A stretch of DNA of 64,000 nucleotides, taken from positions 62,001-126,000 of the forward strand of contig NZ_JBHULZ010000008.1 of NCBI RefSeq assembly GCF_042684705.1, given 5' to 3'. Numbering within the stretch: position 1 is the first letter of the stretch; each line of letters opens with the position of its first letter. The position numbers were made by a program, and so were the translations under genes. Below the pieces are notes generated by a model. It did no database searches, was not told where the DNA came from, and saw nothing but the letters and a program-made list of their open reading frames with translations. The stretch is from Mesonia sediminis. Its GTDB lineage: Bacteria; Bacteroidota; Bacteroidia; Flavobacteriales; Flavobacteriaceae. Positions 1-9,520 of this stretch are shown here, piece by piece.

Positions 1-2706
1 TCCTTGTGCTATTTTCTTTACCGCTTCATACGCGTTTCTAGCCTTTGCATCATCGCCTAATTTTATCGCCGCCCGAGCAATAAAAACTTGCGCATCACTC
101 TTTATACTATTTTCTATTTTCTGATTTTCAAGTACGCGATCGGCGTAGGTGATGGTTTGTGCATACTGCTCTTGCGCATAATAGGCTTTCATTAAATTTG
201 ACTGCGCAAAGGTGATATTTTGTGGAAAATCTGCTTCTTGTTCCAATCTAGTTAAAATTGGAATAGCCGATTTATAATCTTCTTGTTCTAAGTAAACCTG
301 ACCCAGTCGGGCTAAGGATTGCTCTGTAAACTCACTGCGCGATTGATTGATTACATATTGGTAATGCGGAATGGCCGCTGCATAATTTTCATCGGCGTAA
401 TTGATTTGAGCCAAATAAAAGTGAGCCGATAAAGCGTGTAAACCTTTTGGAAATTGATTCAAGTATTTTTCAAATCCTTTTTTGGCTTGGGTCATTTTAT
501 TTTCAATAAATGGTAATTCTGCCGCCTCATAGGTAGCGTTATCGATATCAGAATCGGCTACCTCAACAAAATCAAGACCGCTTACCCATTGGGCATACTC
601 CTCTGTTCTTCCTAAATCTACATAAATGCTACGCGCGGTTTTTACCGCTTGGTTGGCTTCGGTGGTATTGGGGTAATCGGCTACGACCTTTTTAAATGTT
701 CCCAATGCCTGTTCGCCTTGATTGTTGTTATAATACAGCAATCCTACTTTTAGCATAGATTTTGAAACATACGAGCTAGTAGGTAGTTCTTTTTGCAAAC
801 GTTTATATGCTGCAAGAGCTTGGTTGGTTTTACCTTCGGCCACATAGGTATTTCCCAATTCATACAAGGCATCATCTTTATAAATACTTGTAGGATACTT
901 GGCAATGAAATTGTTTAAATCTTCTATTTTACGCTCATTCTTATCTACAAAACCATAGCTTATGGCTTTTTGAAAGTAAGCGTAATCAGAGTCAATACCT
1001 TTTAAGCCAATGGCCTTATTATACGCCTCCATTGCGGGCCAATAATCACTGCTCACAAAATAACTATCGCCTAGTCTTAAATAGGTGTCGTTTTTTTGTG
1101 GTAAAGGCACCGATTCTTGTTCGCTATATTTTTTAAAATGCTTTATGGCTTGGGTATAGTCTTTGGTTTTAAAATAGGCATAAGCAATATTATAATCTAT
1201 GGCTTTTATGGCCTCGGTTGCATTGGCTTTTGGCATACCTAAAAACTCCTTGTACCCAATTAAAGCTTCTTTAAAATTACCTAAATTATATTGCGTCTCT
1301 GCCTTCCAATAGGTAGCTTTAGCCGTAAATAAGGCATCGCTACGATTAGCCAAAGATTGATTAAAGTAATGTAATGCTTCGCTGTATCGGTTCTCATTAT
1401 ACAGCTCTACCCCTCTATAAAAACTAACTTTTTGATACACTTGCTTATCGCTAAAGCGTTTGCTACCCTCTAAAAGATCTAGTGCCTTTTTATAGTTTTT
1501 ACTAGTGATATAAGAATCGATTAAAAGGTTCTGTATCTCGGTCGTGGCCGGATTATTTGGGTAACGCTCAACAAAATCGGTTAATACTTCGGGAATACTT
1601 TTGTAGGAGTTTCCTATTTCATAGCTCAACTTGGCGTAATTAAGCGCAGCGTCTTCTTGAATCTTAGGCTCAAAATCCATTTCAGAGGCATTTTTAAAAG
1701 CGTTGAGTGCCTGTTGTTTCTGGTTTAATTCTACATAAGATTCTGCCAGATGGTAGTAGGCATTCTGTGCCACGTGATTTTGACCGTCTATAATTTTATT
1801 GAATTCATTTATGGCATTTTGATACTCGCCTTGTTTATAATAAGCATAACCTAACTGGTAATAATCGGTGTTATTCCATTTACCGCGTTTCCCTTGGTAT
1901 TCTTTTAAATAGGGAATAGCCTCTTCATATTGCCCTAAGTTAAAATAGCTCTCTCCTATTATTTTATTCAGTTCAGATTTTTCAAGTCGGTTAGAGCGAT
2001 CTAGCTGTTCTTTACCCAAAGCAATGGCCTCTTCAAACTTTCCCAATTTAAAATTCATATCGGCTTGAAAGTAAGACAAGGTTTTGTCTAACCGTTTATC
2101 ACCTTTAACGGCATCAAACATCTGGTTGGCTTCTTCATATTCATCGCCTTCATAAGCCATAAAACCCAAATAGTATTTCGCCTGGGCCCCAAATTCTTGA
2201 TCGTCTCGCACGCGGTTCAAGTACTTCTTTGCCTCGTTTGTTCTACCCGCCTTAAAATAGGTGTAGCCATTATTAAAATAATAAGTAGTTTTTTCTTCTT
2301 TGCTTAGACCATCTACATCTACCTTATTATACCAGTTCCTAGCTTCAACGTAATTGCCAGCCGAAAAGTAATAATTGGCTACGTTATAGTAGGCCGAATT
2401 TCGTTTGGTACTGGTGGGGTGATTTTGAACAAAATTATCTAAGAGTTGTTCGGCGTTGCTAGCCTGTGTTCGCACCGCACAAAGCGCGATATAATAATCA
2501 CAATCGGCTTTAAGCTCTTCGCTTTGCGTTAACTGCTTGGCCTCTTTAAACAAATTTTGTGCGGCTTGGTACTGCTGTTTATTGAATAAACGAGTCGCCT
2601 GCTGGTAGGTCATAAAATTCTCGGTATACACTGCGGTTTGCTGACTGTAACTCGAGAAACCCGAACCGATTCCTAATACTAAACAAAATCCTATTGTTTT
2701 AAACAT
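1..2706 (-). CDS. Large tetratricopeptide-repeat (TPR) protein, C-terminus cut off by the window edge
   Basis: The frame is open from an ATG at 2706 to base 1, giving 902 codons without a stop, so the gene continues beyond the window. Residues 1 to about 22 form a signal peptide (MFKTIGFCLVLGIGSG...). The rest is an almost unbroken run of TPR-like helical hairpins of about 34 residues, with typical A-x-Y-x-L-G/A-x-x-Y and Y-x-x-A motifs. It is therefore an exported, probably periplasmic or outer-membrane-associated scaffold for protein interactions. About 1000-residue TPR proteins of this kind are common in Flavobacteriaceae, but their role is not established. It is divergent from ftsE across a 222-base gap. 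Confidence 0.85.
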   Translation of the reverse strand, partial: MFKTIGFCLVLGIGSGFSSYSQQTAVYTENFMTYQQATRLFNKQQYQAAQNLFKEAKQLTQSEELKADCDYYIALCAVRTQASNAEQLLDNFVQNHPTSTKRNSAYYNVANYYFSAGNYVEARNWYNKVDVDGLSKEEKTTYYFNNGYTYFKAGRTNEAKKYLNRVRDDQEFGAQAKYYLGFMAYEGDEYEEANQMFDAVKGDKRLDKTLSYFQADMNFKLGKFEEAIALGKEQLDRSNRLEKSELNKIIGESYFNLGQYEEAIPYLKEYQGKRGKWNNTDYYQLGYAYYKQGEYQNAINEFNKIIDGQNHVAQNAYYHLAESYVELNQKQQALNAFKNASEMDFEPKIQEDAALNYAKLSYEIGNSYKSIPEVLTDFVERYPNNPATTEIQNLLIDSYITSKNYKKALDLLEGSKRFSDKQVYQKVSFYRGVELYNENRYSEALHYFNQSLANRSDALFTAKATYWKAETQYNLGNFKEALIGYKEFLGMPKANATEAIKAIDYNIAYAYFKTKDYTQAIKHFKKYSEQESVPLPQKNDTYLRLGDSYFVSSDYWPAMEAYNKAIGLKGIDSDYAYFQKAISYGFVDKNERKIEDLNNFIAKYPTSIYKDDALYELGNTYVAEGKTNQALAAYKRLQKELPTSSYVSKSMLKVGLLYYNNNQGEQALGTFKKVVADYPNTTEANQAVKTARSIYVDLGRTEEYAQWVSGLDFVEVADSDIDNATYEAAELPFIENKMTQAKKGFEKYLNQFPKGLHALSAHFYLAQINYADENYAAAIPHYQYVINQSRSEFTEQSLARLGQVYLEQEDYKSAIPILTRLEQEADFPQNITFAQSNLMKAYYAQEQYAQTITYADRVLENQKIENSIKSDAQVFIARAAIKLGDDAKARNAYEAVKKIAQG

Positions 2707-2900
2707 AAAGTCGCTTTTTTATCAAAACTCAAATATAAAAGAATTGCTTACTACATAACGCCAAACCCGCGTAATAATTATATCAAATTTAGCATTTTAG
2801 TCAGTCTTTACATCCGCTTGACGCAAAAGCAAACTCATGAAATTTATTACTACACCTATAAATTGAGTACGCTAGTAAAATAGAACTTAAAAACTTTTGT

Positions 2901-2908
2901 TACCTTTA
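2901..2908 (+). promoter_or_regulatory. Bacteroidota-type -7 box for ftsE
   Basis: TACCTTTA matches the Bacteroidota -7 consensus TAnnTTTG except at the last base, and lies about 20 bases before the ftsE ATG. Confidence 0.4.
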
Positions 2909-2928
2909 GCCTCAAATCTTAAAAAGCT

Positions 2929-3612
2929 ATGGCGCAATCTATCCTTTCGCTTCGCAACGCGGCGATTTACCAAAGAGAAAGTCTTATTTTATCTGAAGTA
3001 AATGTAGAAATCAATAAAGGTGATTTTGTTTATTTAATTGGTAAAACAGGAACCGGTAAAAGTAGTTTTATGAAAACGCTATACGGTGATATTCCCTTGA
3101 AAGAGGGTGAAGGAACTATTGTAGGTACCGATTTACGTAAACTCAAAGAAAAAGATATTCCTTTCTTACGCCGCAAACTCGGCGTGGTTTTTCAAGATTT
3201 TAAATTGCTGAACGACCGCAATATCAAGGAAAATCTAATGTTTGTCTTAAAAGCTACAGGCTGGAAAGACAAGGCCAAAATGGAAGAAAAAATTGATACG
3301 GTATTGAACAAAGTGGGTATGAAAACCAAAAATTTTAAATACCCCTACCAACTTTCTGGTGGTGAACAACAACGTATTGCCATCGCGCGTGCTTTACTCA
3401 ACGACCCCGAATTAATACTAGCCGATGAACCTACGGGTAATTTAGATCCACAAACCTCTGTAGAGGTAATGGAGGTTTTGCAAGAAATTAACCGTAACGG
3501 TAATACCATTTTAATGGCTACACACGATTATGCTTTGCTATTAAAATACCCGTCTAAAACCTTAAAATGCGACGGCCAAAAAGTGTTTGAAGTAGTACAG
3601 AAAACGGCTTAA
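2929..3612 (+). CDS. ftsE: Cell-division ABC transporter ATP-binding protein FtsE
   Basis: FtsE is the ATPase partner of the membrane protein FtsX. The complex acts at the septum to activate peptidoglycan hydrolases. The 227-residue protein has the full ABC ATPase set: Walker A GKTGTGKSS at 38-46, Q-loop VVFQD at 86-90, signature LSGGEQQ at 142-148, Walker B LILADEP at 162-168 and the H-loop histidine at about 199. The length matches FtsE (about 220-230 residues). No ftsX lies next to it here; the next gene, 15 bases downstream, is a glycosyltransferase. Separation of ftsE from ftsX is usual in Bacteroidota, so a related LolD-type ATPase cannot be wholly excluded. Confidence 0.85.
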   Translation: MAQSILSLRNAAIYQRESLILSEVNVEINKGDFVYLIGKTGTGKSSFMKTLYGDIPLKEGEGTIVGTDLRKLKEKDIPFLRRKLGVVFQDFKLLNDRNIKENLMFVLKATGWKDKAKMEEKIDTVLNKVGMKTKNFKYPYQLSGGEQQRIAIARALLNDPELILADEPTGNLDPQTSVEVMEVLQEINRNGNTILMATHDYALLLKYPSKTLKCDGQKVFEVVQKTA

Positions 3613-3627
3613 AAAGAAGAATTACTT

Positions 3628-4524
3628 ATGATTTCTGTTCTGATTCCCACTTATAACTATACTATTTTTCCATTGGTACAGAAAGTACACCAACTCCTCA
3701 CTGCCGAGAAAATCGATTTTGAAATTATTTGTTTAGATGATGCTTCTACCAACCCATCTAGTATAGATGAAAATGACGAGATCAATGCTTTAGAACACGC
3801 ATCTTATCAAGTACTTAAAGTAAATATTGGGAGAAGCAGAATTAGGAATCTTCTGGCAGACACTGCAAAATTTGATTGGCTACTTTTTTTAGATGCCGAT
3901 GTGATGCCCATTAAAGATGATTTTATAAAAAACTACCTTAAATTTATCTCTAATGAGCACGACATTATTTACGGAGGTATTAAGTATGTTCCCAACAAAC
4001 CCGATGCTGCTCAACGCTTACGCTGGCATTACGGGAATTTAAGAGAAGCTTTAGCCACCGAAAAACGCAGTAGAAAACCCTATGTTTCTTTTCTTACACT
4101 TAATTTTCTAATCCGTAAGTCAGTTTTTAAGAAGGTTAAGTTTAATGAAGATATCCCAAATTTAAGACACGAAGACACGCTATTTTCTTACCAACTTCAG
4201 CAAGCAGAGGTACCTATCTTACATATTAATAATCCGGTGTATCATTTGGGGATAGAAAGCAGTAAAGAATTTTTGAGAAAATCTTTAGATTCTTTAAAAG
4301 CTGCCCTGTATTTTAAACAACATAAACTTATTGACCCCGAATATATTAAAATTTTAGCCTTTCATAAAAAATTAAAAAAAGCAAAGTTAGATCGTGCTGC
4401 CGCTTCCTTGCCAAAAAGCACTTTACGCCACATCGAAAGAAATTTATTGGGACCCAAACCTTCTTTGCGTCTTTTTGATTTGTACCGTCTTTACCACTTA
4501 ATTCAACTCGATAGAAATGCCTAG
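3628..4524 (+). CDS. Family 2 glycosyltransferase
   Basis: This predicted cytoplasmic GT-A fold enzyme has 298 residues. It begins with the GT2 signature MISVLIPTYNY, has LDD at 36-38 and the metal/nucleotide-binding LFLDADV around 87-92. A GT2 enzyme transfers a sugar from an activated nucleotide to a glycan or lipid acceptor, but the sugar cannot be read from the sequence. It follows ftsE by 15 bases and overlaps the next glycosyltransferase by 8 bases, so the three genes probably share a transcript. Its neighbours suggest work on lipopolysaccharide or another surface glycan. Confidence 0.8.
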   Translation: MISVLIPTYNYTIFPLVQKVHQLLTAEKIDFEIICLDDASTNPSSIDENDEINALEHASYQVLKVNIGRSRIRNLLADTAKFDWLLFLDADVMPIKDDFIKNYLKFISNEHDIIYGGIKYVPNKPDAAQRLRWHYGNLREALATEKRSRKPYVSFLTLNFLIRKSVFKKVKFNEDIPNLRHEDTLFSYQLQQAEVPILHINNPVYHLGIESSKEFLRKSLDSLKAALYFKQHKLIDPEYIKILAFHKKLKKAKLDRAAASLPKSTLRHIERNLLGPKPSLRLFDLYRLYHLIQLDRNA

Positions 4525-5458
4525 GTTTTCTGTGGTTATACCTATGTATAATAAAGCTGATTATATTCAGCGAAGTGTACACTCTGTATTGCAACAAACA
4601 CTTGTAGATTTTGAATTGCTCATTGTGAATGATTGCTCTACAGATAAAAGTTTATCTCGTGCAGAAAAAATAGAAGATTCTAGAATAACCATTCTTCAAC
4701 ACGAGGTAAATAAAGGTTTATCAGCTTCAAGAAATACTGGGATTTCTAATGCTAAAGGAGATATTATCACTTTTTTAGATGCCGATGACGAATGGAAGCC
4801 CAACTTTCTTGCTGCAATTGACACCCTTGCCAGAAAATTTCCCGATTGCGATATTTATGGAACCGATTACGAGGAAAAGATTAACAACCATACCGTTATT
4901 CCCGTAAAAAACCTTCCCAAAGCGGTGAGGCCTAATCAATATGTGAAAATTGAAGATTTCTTTACCGCCAGTTTATTCAACCCTATTTATTGCTATAGTT
5001 GTGTTGCATTTTCTAGAAAGGCATTAAATAAAATTGGAAATTTTAATACCGCAGTAGATATAGGAGAGGATTTAGATTTTAACATAAGAGCCAATTCTCA
5101 ATTTAAATTGGCTTACTATTATAAGGCTTGTGCAATTTACTATGTAGACATTCCTAACCAAATGACAAATAGTACTATTCGCAATAAAAAGCTAATAGAT
5201 TTCAAGAAGTTTGACCGTCAAGCGGAAAGTCATCCCGGGTTAAAAAAATACCTTAATGCTAGCCGGTATTATTACGCCTCCCAGTATAAAAATCAGCGGA
5301 ATAAAGCCTTGTTTAAAAAATTTAAACAAGATATAGATTTTTCGGCACTCAGCTTTAAACAGAAAGTTTTACTTGAATGCCCATTTTGGATGTATCAGGG
5401 TTTAAAAAAATTAAAAGCTTTTTTGATAAAAAGAGGAATTAAAGTCACTCCATTTTGA
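4517..5458 (+). CDS. Family 2 glycosyltransferase
   Basis: A second GT2 enzyme of 313 residues, with FSVVIPMYNKADYI at the N-terminus, the nucleotide-binding VNDCSTD around 37-43 and the metal-binding FLDADDEW around 87-94. The start overlaps the end of the preceding GT2 gene by 8 bases, indicating translational coupling. The C-terminal 60 residues are rich in lysine and aromatic residues, which may hold the enzyme at the inner membrane. It converges with the GT4 gene on the other strand, with a 14-base overlap of the 3' ends. The acceptor is unknown; a role in surface glycan assembly is inferred from the neighbours. Confidence 0.8.
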   Translation: MPRFSVVIPMYNKADYIQRSVHSVLQQTLVDFELLIVNDCSTDKSLSRAEKIEDSRITILQHEVNKGLSASRNTGISNAKGDIITFLDADDEWKPNFLAAIDTLARKFPDCDIYGTDYEEKINNHTVIPVKNLPKAVRPNQYVKIEDFFTASLFNPIYCYSCVAFSRKALNKIGNFNTAVDIGEDLDFNIRANSQFKLAYYYKACAIYYVDIPNQMTNSTIRNKKLIDFKKFDRQAESHPGLKKYLNASRYYYASQYKNQRNKALFKKFKQDIDFSALSFKQKVLLECPFWMYQGLKKLKAFLIKRGIKVTPF

Positions 5459-6536
5459 GTCCAGCTAGGTATTGCTTCCAAAGATGCTTCACCTTCTCTA
5501 TAGAGAAACAAGCTACACTTTCAAGTGCAAAACCCTTGCATTGCTCATATAATGCTCTATCGTCAATCATTCTATTCATCGCCTGGGTTAAGGCTATAAA
5601 ATTTTGATTTTCAACCAATAGACCATTTTTTTCATGTTGAATAATTTCACTCGGCCCCGAAGAGCAATTAAAAGCCACCACGGGAGTTCCGCAGGCTAAT
5701 GCTTCTACCAACACATTGGGAAATCCTTCATATTTACTGCTTAAAACCAAAAATTTAGCATGCTTTAAAAAAGGAAAAGGATTAGTTTGAAAAGCTAGCA
5801 GTTGTACTTGCTTTTGCAAATTGAGTTGCCTAACTCTATTTTTGAGCACTTCACTCTCGTTGCCATCTCCCATAATAACCAATTTTATCCCTTTCTTTGG
5901 CAAATTGCTTTTTGAAAACGCTAGGATTAAAGCCTCAAACTGTTTTACAGGATGATTTCTACCTACAGCAATAATATACTCCTCTGGTGTATTTAGGCTT
6001 TCGTTAGCTTTACGCTGAATTGCTTTTATATCTATAGCATTAGGAATGGCTGTAACATTACTAAAACCGTAATGCTGTTGTACCACCTGCTTTATTTCTT
6101 TGGCTACGGTTATTATGCCGGCATAATCCGCGTATAAATGTTGAGCTAGTTTTTTGGGTTTTGGAAAATACCACTCCAACCTATAACTGCGCACCATATT
6201 TATCATGGGGTATTTAAAAACCAATCTATTCAGTAACTTTTCCCTTAACGGAAAATCCTTCATTCTAAAATCTAAAATCAAATCGGGATTTTCGGCTTTT
6301 AAAGTTGTATGAAGTTTTTTATACCTTAAATATTTTGCAAGTGAAGAGCGTGAACCGGTTTTATACTTCCCTAAATTAATCAACTTTCCTTGGTAGGGAT
6401 AGGCTACATCATCAAACAAGGTTACTATAAAAATTTTATGCCCCAATTCAGATAAAAGTTTCGATATAATTCCCGCAGCACGCTCGGCTCCTCCCCCGTT
6501 TAATCGATCGATTAAAATCCCTATTTTGTAACTCAT
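5445..6536 (-). CDS. Family 4 glycosyltransferase
   Basis: A GT-B fold glycosyltransferase of 363 residues. The N-terminal domain starts with a glycine-rich loop (DRLNGGGAERA, 10-20) typical of GT4 enzymes. The C-terminal domain has the donor-binding E-x7-E motif (E270 and E278 in EGFPNVLVE) followed by ACGTPVVA. It is a retaining transferase, probably working on the cytoplasmic side of the membrane. Its start overlaps the end of the sulfatase-fold gene upstream by 4 bases, so with that gene and the flippase it forms a three-gene minus-strand operon. Confidence 0.82.
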   Translation of the reverse strand: MSYKIGILIDRLNGGGAERAAGIISKLLSELGHKIFIVTLFDDVAYPYQGKLINLGKYKTGSRSSLAKYLRYKKLHTTLKAENPDLILDFRMKDFPLREKLLNRLVFKYPMINMVRSYRLEWYFPKPKKLAQHLYADYAGIITVAKEIKQVVQQHYGFSNVTAIPNAIDIKAIQRKANESLNTPEEYIIAVGRNHPVKQFEALILAFSKSNLPKKGIKLVIMGDGNESEVLKNRVRQLNLQKQVQLLAFQTNPFPFLKHAKFLVLSSKYEGFPNVLVEALACGTPVVAFNCSSGPSEIIQHEKNGLLVENQNFIALTQAMNRMIDDRALYEQCKGFALESVACFSIEKVKHLWKQYLAGLKME

Positions 6537-8110
6537 TTTTTCTCTTTCGCTTTAAATTCATCAAAATCAACTCCATCTTGAATCAGACGTTTTCTAGGCC
6601 GAAAAGAATCGCTAAAAATACTCCTAGTTCTTTTTAAACCTTCAGCAGAAATGCCCATTAAATGGGTTAGCGAATGCGGAAAGTCATCTAGCATATAGGC
6701 TCTACTAGTATCAATCACAAAGTCAGTTGGCGTTTCAAAGCTAGGAGATTTCCAAAATATAAAAGGAATTTCATACATCGTTGAAGTGGGTTTATCTTCA
6801 AAATGCCCAAAAAATTCAGCAACATCATACATCTCTTCTCCGTGATCAGAAAAATATAAGAAAGCGCTCTTTTTGTTTTGTTGCTGTATTAACTTTAAAA
6901 CTTCCGAAAGCACATAATCATTGTAGCGAATGGCATTGTCATAGGTGTTAATATTGCTCGTTTTTTCGTTTTTCTCTTCGGTTTTAAAATAATTAAAACG
7001 AGTAGGATAACGCTTATTATAAGCATAATGATTTCCGGCAAGGTGAAGAAAAATAACTTTTTTACCTTCTTCACTTAAGGTTTCATTCAGTAAAGGTAAC
7101 AGCACCTCGTCATAATTTCCATTTTCATTAAAAGCGGAGTAATTTAGAAATACTGTCTCATGAGAAACTGAGGCTAGTTTAGAAATTAAGTTATCATGAA
7201 AGCCAACGGGACGTTGATTGGAAAGCCAATAGGTCTTGTAGTTGGCACTTTTTAAAAACTGTATAAGCGATTGTGAGGCTTTAGGGTTTTCATAATTAGC
7301 CAGCGTAAGGGCATCATATAAAGAGCCCATAGTATAAACGTGAGAACTTATCACGTCATTAAATAATTTTAAAGAGTCTTGCGCTATCAATAACGGATTG
7401 GTGGGCCTATCATAGCCATACACTTGCATGTGTTTTCTACTGGCAGATTCTCCTATGGCTACCACAATCAACTCATTTTGAGTAGTGGTTGCTACTTCAA
7501 TCTGTAAATTTTCTGCTCTAAATTGCTCTATTTCATTTACCTGCTCCTTGTATTGCGTGTAAGATTTTACCGTGATATACGGTAAATTATAGATTATAAG
7601 TTTAGAAAATTTAAGCACCCCTGCTAGCATTAAAATAAATACGACACCGGTTACTATCTTGGGTTTTGATATTGCTTTCGCGGAAGCTATAGATTTAGGA
7701 AAAAATGAAAAAAGAGGAAGTAAAAATAAAAGTAACCACAGCAGATAATAGGTAGAGAACGTCTGGCTAAATTCGGTTATCTCGGCAGTATTGGTATTTA
7801 GAATCACATAAATATAACTCGCGTTAAATCTGGTTTCAAATAGAATATACAATCCGGTTTCAATAATTAAAATCAAGTAAAAGCCAAGCAACATGGCTTT
7901 ACTAATCCATTTACTGCCTTTAAAAGAATTTAAAATTAAAACAGACACATAAATAATTATCCCAAAAAGCGTATTCTCTAAAACATTTAAAAACGTTGAT
8001 GGTCCTATTTGATGAATACCTATCTCCAGCAACAGCGCCAAAATTATTGGGTAAACCAATAATAAAATTAAACTCATTTTAGGGGCTTGTAAGTTGAAGA
8101 TTCTATTCAT
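6533..8110 (-). CDS. Phosphoethanolamine-transferase-like membrane protein (sulfatase fold)
   Basis: The protein resembles the EptA/OpgE family, which moves phosphoethanolamine onto lipid A or other glycans in the periplasm. The N-terminal third holds about five membrane segments. The C-terminal sulfatase-like domain contains VVAIGES, VYGYDRPTNPLL, HLAGNHYAYN and FSDHGEEMYD, corresponding to the family's metal-binding sites; a threonine in SHVYTMGS is the likely nucleophile. I start it at 8110 (MNRIFNLQ) rather than 14 codons earlier, because the longer form reads through the end of the flippase gene; this leaves an 8-base overlap. The linkage to glycosyltransferases suggests that the acceptor is lipid A or a surface glycan. 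Confidence 0.78.
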   Translation of the reverse strand: MNRIFNLQAPKMSLILLLVYPIILALLLEIGIHQIGPSTFLNVLENTLFGIIIYVSVLILNSFKGSKWISKAMLLGFYLILIIETGLYILFETRFNASYIYVILNTNTAEITEFSQTFSTYYLLWLLLFLLPLFSFFPKSIASAKAISKPKIVTGVVFILMLAGVLKFSKLIIYNLPYITVKSYTQYKEQVNEIEQFRAENLQIEVATTTQNELIVVAIGESASRKHMQVYGYDRPTNPLLIAQDSLKLFNDVISSHVYTMGSLYDALTLANYENPKASQSLIQFLKSANYKTYWLSNQRPVGFHDNLISKLASVSHETVFLNYSAFNENGNYDEVLLPLLNETLSEEGKKVIFLHLAGNHYAYNKRYPTRFNYFKTEEKNEKTSNINTYDNAIRYNDYVLSEVLKLIQQQNKKSAFLYFSDHGEEMYDVAEFFGHFEDKPTSTMYEIPFIFWKSPSFETPTDFVIDTSRAYMLDDFPHSLTHLMGISAEGLKRTRSIFSDSFRPRKRLIQDGVDFDEFKAKEKK

Positions 8111-9392
8111 TTTTTTTTGAATTAAAATGCATATAAACGAAAAACAAAACAAGAATTAAATAGATAAAATAAGCCAAGGCATAGGCCTTCACTATTCCTT
8201 GCAACCCATAAACCTCAATAAACAGATGACTAAAAATAAGATAGGAAAGGTTTAAAAAGCTATTGCTAATTAAATAAGCCTTAATCATTCGTTTGGCGTG
8301 GAACTGCTTTACCAGAGCGATGGCTAAGATGCTAATAAAATCACCAACCAACTGCCAAAAAAATAAACGCTCTGTAGGTAAAAATTCATCGCCCAACAAC
8401 AATTGAAGCAACCAAGTACGCAAAAAATAGATTATAAAAAATGCAACTACCAGCAAAGGGATTGTAAGGGTATAAAAATGCTTCAACTCTTTTTTAAAGC
8501 TACCATACGCATCGGTTTTTGCTAGTTTGGGTAACAAATAAAATGAAGTAAGGCTTATAAAAAACATCAAGTAAAAAGAGGACAATCTATTCATAGCCTC
8601 CCAATAACCAGCGTCTTCTGTAGATAAGGTTTTAATTACTAAATTTCTAATCATTAAATAAGTAACCGAAACTATTGCGGTAGCATAAATGGTCATCAAT
8701 AAATAACCACTTAATTTTTTTACCGCAGTAAGAGAAAATAATTTGAATTGAAATAAATTTAATAATACCTCTCTTTCTTTTCCTAGCCCCAAAAGCATAA
8801 GGAAAAAAACCAATATTGGTCCTAAGATAACGCCTATAAGCGCGCCCCTCAAACCCATTTGAAGCGCCAAGACAATAGTCATTACCATATTGCCTAGGCT
8901 TAAAACTCCATTAAGTACCACTAATTTTTTGTAGCGCTCTAAACCATTAAAAATATAAATTAATAATAGATTGAGCGATAAAAAGGGTAAGCCCACAGCA
9001 ACCAACCGAATGATGTCTGCGTATGCATCTGTCTTGAAAACCACCTCACTCCAAAAAGAAGAAAATAAAAAAAGCACCACCCCAAAGACTAGCGCTACCC
9101 CCATACTCAATTGAAAAATACTAGCGATAATTTGTTGCTGTTGCTTAGCGTCTTGTTGGTATTCCGATACGTATCTTATGGCCCCGTTTTGATAACCTTC
9201 GGCAGTAAAACTAGAAATAGTTTGAGTAAAATTTCGCAAGTTTCCTAGTAAAGCTAGGCCAGACGGACCTATTACCCGACTAACTACCATTGTAGTGGCC
9301 ACTCCAGATAAGGCTTTGAGCGCAACAATAATTCCGTTAAAATAAGAAGCTTTTAATAAAAGCCGATGTGTATTAAAAAACCTAAACCTCAT
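8103..9392 (-). CDS. Wzx-type polysaccharide flippase (O-antigen translocase family)
   Basis: A 429-residue integral membrane protein with about twelve hydrophobic segments and the MATE/MOP-type layout of polysaccharide translocases. Features include the N-terminal SYFNGIIVALKALSG and the conserved VVSRVIGPSGLALLGNL. Such proteins flip lipid-linked oligosaccharides from the cytoplasmic to the periplasmic leaflet. It is first in the minus-strand operon with the sulfatase-fold protein and the GT4 enzyme. A polysaccharide polymerase (Wzy) is not seen here, so the pathway must be completed elsewhere or the product is a single unit, as for enterobacterial common antigen. Confidence 0.82.
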   Translation of the reverse strand: MRFRFFNTHRLLLKASYFNGIIVALKALSGVATTMVVSRVIGPSGLALLGNLRNFTQTISSFTAEGYQNGAIRYVSEYQQDAKQQQQIIASIFQLSMGVALVFGVVLFLFSSFWSEVVFKTDAYADIIRLVAVGLPFLSLNLLLIYIFNGLERYKKLVVLNGVLSLGNMVMTIVLALQMGLRGALIGVILGPILVFFLMLLGLGKEREVLLNLFQFKLFSLTAVKKLSGYLLMTIYATAIVSVTYLMIRNLVIKTLSTEDAGYWEAMNRLSSFYLMFFISLTSFYLLPKLAKTDAYGSFKKELKHFYTLTIPLLVVAFFIIYFLRTWLLQLLLGDEFLPTERLFFWQLVGDFISILAIALVKQFHAKRMIKAYLISNSFLNLSYLIFSHLFIEVYGLQGIVKAYALAYFIYLILVLFFVYMHFNSKKNE

Positions 9393-9402
9393 TCGAAACT
9401 AC

Positions 9403-9410
9403 TAAAGATA
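9403..9410 (-). promoter_or_regulatory. Bacteroidota-type -7 box for the flippase operon
   Basis: On the minus strand this reads TATCTTTA, near-consensus TAnnTTTG, 10 bases before the flippase ATG. Confidence 0.4.
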
Positions 9411-9458
9411 CGAAGATACACTATTGAAGATTAATCTTTAGGTAAGCTACTAAAAAAG

Positions 9459-9490
9459 AATAACCCCAAACCTACTGGTTTGGGGTTATT
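9459..9490 (-). terminator. Intrinsic terminator after typA
   Basis: A perfect 14-bp stem (AATAACCCCAAACC paired with GGTTTGGGGTTATT) with a 4-base loop, followed on the minus strand by a T-rich run. It sits 30 bases after the typA stop. Confidence 0.85.
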
Positions 9491-9520
9491 ATGATATAAA
9501 AACTAAAACAGTTTTTTATT

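Noticed and set aside
6533..8152. Longer start for the sulfatase-fold gene at 8152
   Set aside because: The extra 14 residues read through the conserved end of the flippase gene; the ATG at 8110 has the typical membrane-protein start.
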